Shown here piece by piece: positions 16,151-22,118 of a DNA stretch of 26,631 nt. Positions within the stretch are counted from its first letter, which is position 1. The number at the start of each line of letters is the position of its first letter. The stretch lies in IMG/VR virus record IMGVR_UViG_3300037488_001862, positions 1-26,631 of that record. One strand, given 5' to 3'. The notes beneath the pieces are model-generated. The model ran no database searches, had not been told where the DNA came from, and saw only the letters and a program-made list of their open reading frames with translations. This stretch comes from a virus. A program made the position numbers and the translations under genes.

Positions 16151-17104
16151 TTAATAATTTTTGTAGATAGCGATGTCAGAACCGATACCATATTGTGTAG
16201 ATGCGGTGTATCTCATGATAATTCTGAAATTTTGAGAACCATCTAAGTCTTCCATATCTAACACTTTTACAAGGTTGTAATCACTCATCAAACCTGTTCC
16301 GAAGAATAAGTTAGATTTTTGTGCAGCAACCATAGCAGAAGATGCTAAACCTGGACACCATGCTAATTCAATACCATTGAAGTTCATTGGTTTCTCTCCA
16401 ACATTCATTAAATTGTTATAACCGTTAGCACCTTGCGCACCACCAGCTAATGCTTGTTGGTATGCTTTTGCCACGTTAGTTGGTACATAGATTAATACAT
16501 CCTCTTTACCATAAATAGTTTGAGGGATTGCATCAACTAAAGAGTTTAATCTAGCTAATACGTTTGTTGAATCAATTGAACCAGAAAGTGATGCAGTGAT
16601 AGGAGCGTTTACTCCACCTGCTACTACTGATGATGATAATGCGTTGTAGATACCACCGAATTGTCCGTTAGTAGCTGCAACACCTTGCCAAATTGAGATT
16701 TCAGTTGCTTCTGCAACTTTTCCTCCAACGTAGCTCACCAAAAAATCATTGAATGATGCAGGGATAGTGTCAAATGCACTATAACCTAACTGCAATGCTT
16801 CCCATGAATTTACGAATTCAGCTTTACATAATTGTAAGTTTACTTGCAATTCTTTAGGTGTAAGTATTCTCTCAGTAAGAGCTACTGTACCTGAAGTTGC
16901 GAAATCACACGCTGCATCAGTTATGATAGAATCAACCGCAATCTTAGAGATTACTGATTTGTACTTCACATTTGGCATGATAGTGATATAATTTTTATCT
17001 AGCGTTTGTGCAGATAAAAGGGCGCTCGCGATATATTTTCCCGCAAATTCCCCGGCGTACGTGCTAGTAACACTAGGTTGTACGAAGTTTTGATTTTTTC
17101 TCAT
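16151..17104 (-). CDS. Major capsid protein (HK97 fold), 317 aa
   Basis: Forms the icosahedral head. I recognise a capsid protein family common in Bacteroidota and marine uncultured phages: YAGEFAGKYIASALLSAQTL (residues 16-35), ILTPKELQVNLQLCKAEFVNSWEALQLG, YVGGKVAEATEISIWQGV (129-146), IPQTIYGKEDVLIYVPTNVAKAY and a C-terminal FFGTGLMSDYNLVKVLDMEDLDGSQNF region. The last positions (YGIGSDIAIY) complete the P-domain strand. There is no obvious long cleavable N-arm, in line with a separate scaffold gene upstream. A TATAAATA box ends 23 nt before the ATG. The start has an A-rich leader without a Shine-Dalgarno sequence. Confidence 0.9.
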   Translation of the reverse strand: MRKNQNFVQPSVTSTYAGEFAGKYIASALLSAQTLDKNYITIMPNVKYKSVISKIAVDSIITDAACDFATSGTVALTERILTPKELQVNLQLCKAEFVNSWEALQLGYSAFDTIPASFNDFLVSYVGGKVAEATEISIWQGVAATNGQFGGIYNALSSSVVAGGVNAPITASLSGSIDSTNVLARLNSLVDAIPQTIYGKEDVLIYVPTNVAKAYQQALAGGAQGANGYNNLMNVGEKPMNFNGIELAWCPGLASSAMVAAQKSNLFFGTGLMSDYNLVKVLDMEDLDGSQNFRIIMRYTASTQYGIGSDIAIYKNY

Positions 17105-17126
17105 TTTTTAATAAGTTTTTTGTTAA

Positions 17127-17789
17127 TTATTTATATAATCTAGATAGGAAAGAATTCTGCGATGAAGCTTCCACTTTCTTACTAAATTTATTTTTTGTTG
17201 GTTTTGCTGAAGGATTCTCCTCTATTGGAGCTCCATCTAACTTTGGAAGTTCTTCTTCCTCATCACTCATTTGAACATCTTCTTCTTGCTTAGGATACAT
17301 TCCATCCTGCATAGATTGGATTTTCTTTTCCATCTCATCAATACGATATTGTAATTTTTCCATTACTTTACCCATATCTTCAGTGATAGGTTCTGCAGTT
17401 TCATCTTCTTCATCAGTAGATTCACCACCGATATCTTCACCAGCGATTGATTCCATATCTTCAGGTAATTTTTCAACAGGTACTTCATCTGATTTTTGCT
17501 CAGTTGGTTCATCACCTACATCTGCTCTATCAACTATCTTACCTTCTTCAGTAGTTACTTTAATTCTAACTTCATTACCTTCTGAATCTTTAAGAACAAT
17601 TTCATGTTCTCCGTTTGGTGCTGCACTTTTAGTACCATCTTCTGATACTACTGCAACATCCTCACCTACATCAAAGGTAGGTGATTCTAAAATCGTACCA
17701 TCTGCTAATTTAGCGTATGCTAAAGTAACTTCTTCTTTTGATAAAGAAAGAGTTGCTATGATTTTGTTTAATACTTGCTTTGCGTTCAT
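17127..17789 (-). CDS. Putative scaffold / prohead core protein, 220 aa
   Basis: Lies 22 nt upstream of the capsid gene, the usual scaffold position. The N-terminus has a small beta domain pattern (AYAKLADGTILESPTFDVGED, 24-44; APNGEHEIVLKDSEGNE, 57-73) seen in presumed scaffold proteins of related phages. Residues 90-137 are highly acidic and disordered, 138-165 form a coiled coil (KVMEKLQYRIDEMEKKIQSM) and the tail is basic (KNKFSKKVEASS), fitting capsid binding. The XkdF-type protease encoded at 3765 would degrade it during maturation. The identification rests on position and composition. Confidence 0.65.
   Translation of the reverse strand: MNAKQVLNKIIATLSLSKEEVTLAYAKLADGTILESPTFDVGEDVAVVSEDGTKSAAPNGEHEIVLKDSEGNEVRIKVTTEEGKIVDRADVGDEPTEQKSDEVPVEKLPEDMESIAGEDIGGESTDEEDETAEPITEDMGKVMEKLQYRIDEMEKKIQSMQDGMYPKQEEDVQMSDEEEELPKLDGAPIEENPSAKPTKNKFSKKVEASSQNSFLSRLYK
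17128..17135 (-). promoter_or_regulatory. Candidate T4-like late promoter TATAAATA before the capsid gene
   Basis: The minus strand reads TATAAATA from 17135 to 17128, over the last codons of the scaffold gene, ending 23 nt before the capsid ATG. It exactly matches the T4 late consensus. In T4 the capsid gene 23 also has a strong late promoter immediately upstream. Transcription would start near 17121, giving a leader of about 17 nt. Confidence 0.5.
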
Positions 17790-17842
17790 ATTTTTGTGTA
17801 TTTAATTATTTAACAACTATTACGTTGTTTGTAGTTATTTTT

Positions 17843-18058
17843 TTATTGAGGTGAAAGAAATACATCGTTTACCTCATCGTATGTATCTCCGATAGATGCA
17901 AACTTACCTCTAATGTTTCCATTGTAAGAAGTTTGAACCCACTTTCCAGTGAATCCCATATCATTAAGTAATTCCTCTCCTCTATGTTCATCTTCGTTAG
18001 CAACTACAACCACCCAAGTTACTATATTGTATGCATCTATTTTTGCGAAATGTGCCAT
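17843..18058 (-). CDS. Small conserved phage protein (MAHFAKID family), 71 aa
   Basis: I recognise this as a short family widespread in aquatic phages, including cyanophages: start MAHFAKIDAYNIVTWVVVV, end WVQTSYNGNIRGKFASIGDTYD. Its function is not established. It usually lies among tail fibre genes or near structural genes, as here between the Gly-rich adhesin and the scaffold. The N-terminal strand is hydrophobic but too short and polar at its ends for a convincing membrane segment. Confidence 0.7.
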   Translation of the reverse strand: MAHFAKIDAYNIVTWVVVVANEDEHRGEELLNDMGFTGKWVQTSYNGNIRGKFASIGDTYDEVNDVFLSPQ

Positions 18059-18069
18059 AATTTATTATT

Positions 18070-18915
18070 TTAATTCCAAGTAAATGTACCTGATGCGTTA
18101 AATTGATGATAAGTGTATCCGCCTGATTGAGTTATATCTCCTCCAGTTGCATTTGGTGTACCAGGGTATCTAAAAATACAAACACCTGAACCTCCAGCAC
18201 CTGAAGTTGTTTCTCCTAATCTAGTAGCTCCACCACCATTACCTGTGTTAGGTGCTCCTGATGGACCTGGAGTAGTAAAACCAGTTAATCCACCTTTAGA
18301 CCTTACAGTTGCACTATCAAACCAAACTTGCGATACTCCACCACCAACTCCACCTAATCCTCTATAAGTTCCTGATGCAGCTGCTCCAACATTACCATAT
18401 AGTAATCCTTGAGATACTCCACCACCTAAACCTTGTGAATTATCTATCTGACCTCCACCACCACCTGAACCTCCAGTTCCGCCGGTTTGTCCACCTCCAC
18501 CACCGTTACCACCACCATCTGCTACTACTAATGTTGCACCACGTTGTACTAATGAATTGTTACCTGAACCACCAGGTCCACCTCCACCACTAAATCCATC
18601 TCCACCTGCTCCAATAACAATATTGTATGCTCCAGAGAATACATTTAATGAACCGGTCCAATAAGCACCAGCTCCACCTGCTCCACCACCACCTGCAGCA
18701 GATGTACCTGCTCCACCAGCTCCACCAACTAATAGATACTCTACTGATGTAGGTGCTACAGTTGTTGTAGTTGAAGTTGTAGTTGTTGTAGAAGTAGTTG
18801 TAGTACTTGTTGTAGTTGAAGTTGTAGTACTTGTTGTAGTAGGTCCTATTTGTGGGCCTGCTCCAATGTTACTTCCTCCTAGTGCACCTACAATATTTAA
18901 GTTTAGATTTAACAT
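18070..18915 (-). CDS. Gly-rich tail adhesin with Thr/Ser linker, 281 aa
   Basis: Likely receptor-binding tip. Residues 1-24 form a short anchor (MLNLNLNIVGALGGSN), 25-54 a Thr/Ser linker, and 58-281 a Gly-rich domain beginning VEYLLVGGAGGAGTSAAGG with many GGxGG runs, akin to the polyglycine-sandwich folds of phage tip adhesins (T4-like gp38 type). The last residues (YTYHQFNASGTFTWN) are a common ending of Gly-rich phage adhesins. Glycine loops in such proteins vary rapidly to change host range. It is one of several candidate adhesins encoded in a row. Confidence 0.65.
   Translation of the reverse strand: MLNLNLNIVGALGGSNIGAGPQIGPTTTSTTTSTTTSTTTTSTTTTTSTTTTVAPTSVEYLLVGGAGGAGTSAAGGGGAGGAGAYWTGSLNVFSGAYNIVIGAGGDGFSGGGGPGGSGNNSLVQRGATLVVADGGGNGGGGGQTGGTGGSGGGGGQIDNSQGLGGGVSQGLLYGNVGAAASGTYRGLGGVGGGVSQVWFDSATVRSKGGLTGFTTPGPSGAPNTGNGGGATRLGETTSGAGGSGVCIFRYPGTPNATGGDITQSGGYTYHQFNASGTFTWN
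18754..18843 (-). repeat. Thr/Ser linker repeat in the Gly-rich adhesin
   Basis: Encodes residues 25-54, a TTTSTTT-type run separating the short N-terminal anchor from the Gly-rich domain. The DNA is a mixed series of Thr and Ser codons like those at 8461, 19811, 20177 and 20489. Confidence 0.85.
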
Positions 18916-18920
18916 CTATT

Positions 18921-19193
18921 TTATTTTAATGCGATAATGTTAGTTGCGGTTGATGATGAAGATACTGCTGATATCAAACCTGGGATAAATCCACTAGCTG
19001 ATATAAAAGTTAGTACGCTTGCATCGTATGTTCTTACAACTAAATTACCTTGTCCACCTACATATAAACCTCCAGCTACAAAACCGAATGAACCGGTTTC
19101 TGAGTTGAAAGTTGTTCCTGTTGAAGGAGTTACTGCTGCACCACCAACGAATTGAGGATTAGCAATGTATGAACTTTGAGTTTCTAATTTCAT
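18921..19193 (-). CDS. Spike-base-like protein, 90 aa
   Basis: The sequence fits the small spike base protein family (RCAP_Rcc01079-like): GGLYVGGQGNLVVRTYD (about residues 41-57), TFISASGFIPG (62-72) and the ending SSTATNIIALK. Such proteins are thought to form a small beta-structured base on the virion; the exact role is little known. It sits between the DUF1566 and Gly-rich adhesin genes, fitting a platform for adhesins (inference). It begins 44 nt after the DUF1566 stop with an A-rich leader. Confidence 0.7.
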   Translation of the reverse strand: MKLETQSSYIANPQFVGGAAVTPSTGTTFNSETGSFGFVAGGLYVGGQGNLVVRTYDASVLTFISASGFIPGLISAVSSSSTATNIIALK

Positions 19194-19237
19194 AATATTC
19201 TTTTTTATTTTAACAATTAAGTTTCCTTTTATAGTGA

Positions 19238-19804
19238 TTAAAAGCTTCTTACCGCTCTTACATAATTTTGTTCAAATGGTAATCCTGTTTTATAACTATC
19301 TCTTGTATCTCCACTAGACATGTTTATTGATGCTGCATAAAACTCTTTTGAGTTAAACCCAACTGCCTGATTTGATGACCAGTAAAACTGTCCGCTAAGA
19401 CCAGGAACATAACTTCTATTTGTATATAATAATTGTAATTCATTATATGAAGGTAAGTACCAATCGTTATATCCATCATTTGAATAATCAGAACATAATT
19501 TAGCAGCTATACCAGCTTGCGTACATTCGGTTATAATTTGAGTTGTATTTGATTGTCCACTTCCATATCCCAAACTTAAACCTGATATAAACACTCCTCC
19601 ACATCCCCATGAAGTATTTCCAGCTATGTCAGAAATACTAGCTATTAATCCTGTTTGTGCATTAGGTACTACATAAAATACAACGCCGCCACCATAGTAA
19701 TCACCCAATTCTATTGGTTTTTGTTGAATAACATTTTGTATATTAACATCACCTAATTGTATTCCTCTATAATCCAATGGTGTATTTCCTAAATAAACTT
19801 GCAT
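19238..19804 (-). CDS. DUF1566 (Lcl C-terminal, C-type-lectin-like) adhesin, 188 aa
   Basis: Residues about 33-188 match DUF1566: GGGVVFYVVPNAQTGLIAS, NDWYLPSYNELQLLYTNR (113-130), FYWSSNQ (140-146) and the ending YVRAVRSF. This domain has a C-type-lectin-like fold and serves as a ligand-binding domain, in some phages the variable target of diversity-generating retroelements. Residues 1-25 (MQVYLGNTPLDYRGIQLGDV...) look like a short tail-attachment segment. The ATG lies 3 nt after the stop of the upstream Thr/Ser-rich protein and in the same frame, so readthrough would fuse the two. Confidence 0.75.
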   Translation of the reverse strand: MQVYLGNTPLDYRGIQLGDVNIQNVIQQKPIELGDYYGGGVVFYVVPNAQTGLIASISDIAGNTSWGCGGVFISGLSLGYGSGQSNTTQIITECTQAGIAAKLCSDYSNDGYNDWYLPSYNELQLLYTNRSYVPGLSGQFYWSSNQAVGFNSKEFYAASINMSSGDTRDSYKTGLPFEQNYVRAVRSF

Positions 19805-19807
19805 ATC

Positions 19808-20398
19808 TTATGGCATTGTTGTTGTTGATGTACTGCTTGTTGTTGATGTAGGGAACGTTGTTGTACTGCTACTAGTTGTAGAAGTAGGGAATGTTGTTGT
19901 ACTAGTACTGCTAGTTGAAGTTGGCATTGTAGTGCTACTTGTTGAAGTAGTAGTTGTTGTTGTTCCTCCACATGCACTACAATCTCCATAAGATGTCATC
20001 ATAGTAGAGAACGTTCCACCCATTGCTGAAGGAGTTATTGTCCAACAAGCATTTGTATCATACGGTGCACCAACTGCAAAGAACTTATAAACTCCTACTA
20101 ATGATAAATTAGTACTAGTAGTAATAGTATAAGAAGAACCCCCAGCACAATTGTTTATTACATAATTGTAATTAGCTGAAGTTGTAGTACTAGTTGAACT
20201 TGTTGTGCTACTTGTTGTAGTTGTTGGAGTAGTTGTTGTACTTGTTGAAGTAGTACTGCTCGTAGTTGTTGGAGAAGCAGTTGTAGAGGTACTAGTTGTT
20301 GTTGTAGTACTCATTGCGTTTATAGCATCAATAGCCGCATTTATCTTTGCTCTTGCTACTGCTCCGCTATCTCCGTTATTTACTGTTTGTAATGGCAT
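19808..20398 (-). CDS. Thr/Ser-rich mucin-like protein ending in a linker, 196 aa
   Basis: Residues 1-29 form a helical segment (SGAVARAKINAAIDAINAM) that probably anchors or trimerises. Residues 30-74 are a Thr/Ser linker. Residues 75-145 form a small domain with four Cys (VINNCAGG, NACWTIT, YGDCSACGG). Residues 146-196 are a second linker built from FPTSTTSS-type repeats. The protein then stops with nothing attached, although the linkers elsewhere carry a domain. The DUF1566 gene follows in frame after TAA GAT, so it may be a split fusion. Dense Thr/Ser suggests O-glycosylation, not demonstrated. Its domain has no family I know. Confidence 0.65.
   Translation of the reverse strand: MPLQTVNNGDSGAVARAKINAAIDAINAMSTTTTTSTSTTASPTTTSSTTSTSTTTTPTTTTSSTTSSTSTTTSANYNYVINNCAGGSSYTITTSTNLSLVGVYKFFAVGAPYDTNACWTITPSAMGGTFSTMMTSYGDCSACGGTTTTTTSTSSTTMPTSTSSTSTTTFPTSTTSSSTTTFPTSTTSSTSTTTMP
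19811..19963 (-). repeat. C-terminal Thr/Ser/Pro tandem repeat
   Basis: Encodes residues 146-196, with imperfect repeats of about a dozen residues around FPTSTTSS and TTTFP. The DNA repeats are close enough to allow recombination or slippage and therefore variation in length. Confidence 0.8.
20177..20311 (-). repeat. First Thr/Ser linker of the 196-aa protein
   Basis: Encodes residues 30-74, nearly pure Thr/Ser with occasional Pro or Ala, between the helical anchor and the four-Cys domain. Confidence 0.85.
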
Positions 20399-20410
20399 AA
20401 TATATTATTT

Positions 20411-20668
20411 TTAATCTATCCAATATGATGAATCCATCCACACACCATAATCATTCCATTTAGCAGATGCTAAAATCCAAGGATATGGAAATGTAGTGGT
20501 TGTTGTAGTTGAAGTTGTTGTTGTTGTTGTTGTAAGAGGTATAGTTGTAGTTGAAGTAGTTGTACTTAAAGATACAAACACAGGTGCTACATCTTCGGTA
20601 TTACCTAAGCTGCTATTACCTACTGACATGCTACCTATTACTTTTCCACCTACTTTAATTTGATACAT
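20411..20668 (-). CDS. Small Thr-rich linker protein, 85 aa
   Basis: An N-terminal beta segment (MYQIKVGGKVIGSMSVGNSS) resembles short fibre-attachment sequences. Residues 35-60 are a Thr/Ser linker and the final 25 residues are aromatic (WILASAKWNDYGVWMDSSYW). The layout of anchor, linker and terminal module is the same as in three other proteins of the window, with a peptide-sized module here. Its start overlaps the end of the sulfotransferase-like gene by 14 nt. Aromatic Trp/Tyr residues could bind sugar, a guess only. Confidence 0.6.
   Translation of the reverse strand: MYQIKVGGKVIGSMSVGNSSLGNTEDVAPVFVSLSTTTSTTTIPLTTTTTTTSTTTTTTFPYPWILASAKWNDYGVWMDSSYWID
20489..20566 (-). repeat. Thr/Ser linker repeat in the 85-aa protein
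   Basis: Encodes residues 35-60, including a run of seven Thr. The minus-strand codons are mixed ACA, ACT and TCA triplets. Confidence 0.85.
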
Positions 20669-21149
20669 AATCTTCGTTTCTTAATGTTACCCCACCATCA
20701 TCTGACATTCGTTTTAAGGGTTGTTCCCAATCGTGCTTAAGTTCTAATCCAAACTTAATTGATATCCTCTCTAATAGGTTATAATAGTGGTTTACACACC
20801 ATTCATGCTCTACTATCAATACCTTACTACTATCAAACTCTTTTGCTCTATCAATATAGTTTTGATGTGCTTCTCTATCAATCAATAAATTCATCCCACC
20901 TCTTTTCAAACTTTTCCTCCACTCATCAAACTCTTTATATATAACAATTATACCTTGCGAAGTATCTAACATAGGATAATTGTGCTTCTCCAATGTTATA
21001 TGAGGACCACTTCCCTTTACATTATTTACCACACTTATATTATGGTAATCAACATTATAAAAGTTATTTCGTAATGTCCATTCCATAAAGTTGGTACCTG
21101 AACGAGGTAACCCATATACCTGTATCTTATTGTGGTAATTCAAACTCAC
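20655..21149 (-). CDS. Sulfotransferase-like P-loop protein, 164 aa
   Basis: Residues 8-25 (KIQVYGLPRSGTNFMEWT) carry the PRSGTN loop typical of the PAPS 5'-phosphosulfate-binding motif of sulfotransferases. Residues 67-82 (IVIYKEFDEWRKSLKR) fit the 3'-phosphate-binding segment with its conserved Ser. It is shorter than most sulfotransferases (250-300 aa), so it may be a minimal or divergent form. Acceptor unknown; a glycan or Thr/Ser-rich adhesin encoded nearby is conceivable. The start is GTG, overlapping the upstream 64-aa gene by 23 nt; a TTG two codons later is an alternative. The next ATG falls after the P-loop, so it is too late. Confidence 0.65.
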   Translation of the reverse strand: MSLNYHNKIQVYGLPRSGTNFMEWTLRNNFYNVDYHNISVVNNVKGSGPHITLEKHNYPMLDTSQGIIVIYKEFDEWRKSLKRGGMNLLIDREAHQNYIDRAKEFDSSKVLIVEHEWCVNHYYNLLERISIKFGLELKHDWEQPLKRMSDDGGVTLRNEDYVSN

Positions 21150-21321
21150 AAGTTAAAGGATTAAAAATACTCCCACTTACAGGCAAATTTTCTTCATCAA
21201 CTGATTGCGCACCAACAATTGGATTACCATCGCTAGTTATCCAATCTTCAGTTTTTGTAGGGTCTAACCATTTTACTTCAACAAAATTATAATTCTCATC
21301 CCATATTGCGTAATATCTCAT
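21127..21321 (-). CDS. Small hypothetical protein in the fibre cassette, 64 aa
   Basis: Begins MRYYAIWDENYNFVEVKWLD and ends NPLTCEFELPQ. It is acidic, with alternating aromatic and polar residues suggesting a small beta domain. The function is unknown. It lies 10 nt after the LamG gene and overlaps the sulfotransferase-like gene, so a small fibre accessory or chaperone is possible, but no motif supports this. Confidence 0.6.
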   Translation of the reverse strand: MRYYAIWDENYNFVEVKWLDPTKTEDWITSDGNPIVGAQSVDEENLPVSGSIFNPLTCEFELPQ

Positions 21322-21331
21322 AATAAATAAT

Positions 21332-22117
21332 TTAAGGTGCTATTATCATTGCAGGTGGTGGAGTAAATGCAGCTGTGTATTTTGCTACTCCTTTGTATAT
21401 TCTCCAATCCTGTATTGTAACTCCACTAGTGTTAGCAGTACTTGGGTGTCCATTTAGATTAACTGCAGTTGTTGTTGAGTTTATTGTTTTTGCTAATGTT
21501 ACTGTTGTGCACAAAGCTCCATTAAGAAATACTCTCCATACATTACCTTGTCTTGTCATAGCCATGTGTCCCCAAGCTCCAGTAGCAGGTCTACTTACTA
21601 AATTAGTAAATAAAAGAGTTTCACTACCTCCACCAGATAAATAACAAACTGATTGTGTTGCAGTTGCTGCTGGAAACCAATATATTGATGTATTAGGAAT
21701 ACTACCATATTGGTAATCTGCATACAACCATCTAGGGTTTGTATTTGAAGATTGGTTTATCCAAAACTCTATTGTAAAATCACCACTAGTTGGAAGTTTT
21801 ACCCCAGCATTAGTTGAGTTAAAAAATGCCGAAGCACCTGGTGAATTAACTGCAGTTGATTGTCTATAAGTTCCTGTGTTAAAAAAGTTTGATGCACTTC
21901 CGCTTGTAGCAGTTGAAAATCTTTGTCCTGCAGGTATGTTACTTACAATTGGTGCACCCGTTCCTCTTATTAATTGAGAAACATCATCCCAACTATTTCT
22001 CATACCTAAATTAGTAAAAACACAACCGGGTGAAGCAAATGTTAAAAACGATGCCAATGGGTCATATCTTGGGGTTGCTTGCTGACCTGTAAATGTATAA
22101 GGTGTAAATAATGCCAT
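21332..22117 (-). CDS. LamG/concanavalin-A-like lectin domain tail protein, 261 aa
   Basis: Residues about 110-258 form a LamG-like jelly roll: DFTIEFWINQSSNTNPRWLY, GAWGHMAMTRQGNVWRVFLN, then VTIQDWRIYKGVAKYTAAFTPP, the classical order of this fold. The N-terminal 100 residues (PYTFTGQQATPRYDPLASF) are Ser/Phe-rich and probably attach it to the tail. Such domains bind carbohydrates, so it is a candidate receptor-binding protein. It begins 1 nt after the stop of the large fibre gene. Confidence 0.75.
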   Translation of the reverse strand: MALFTPYTFTGQQATPRYDPLASFLTFASPGCVFTNLGMRNSWDDVSQLIRGTGAPIVSNIPAGQRFSTATSGSASNFFNTGTYRQSTAVNSPGASAFFNSTNAGVKLPTSGDFTIEFWINQSSNTNPRWLYADYQYGSIPNTSIYWFPAATATQSVCYLSGGGSETLLFTNLVSRPATGAWGHMAMTRQGNVWRVFLNGALCTTVTLAKTINSTTTAVNLNGHPSTANTSGVTIQDWRIYKGVAKYTAAFTPPPAMIIAP

Positions 22118-22118
22118 A

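Noticed and set aside
19811-20311. Regular short repeats resembling a CRISPR array
   Set aside because: The repeats are in frame, encode Thr/Ser linkers and lack constant repeats with unique spacers; no cas genes are present.
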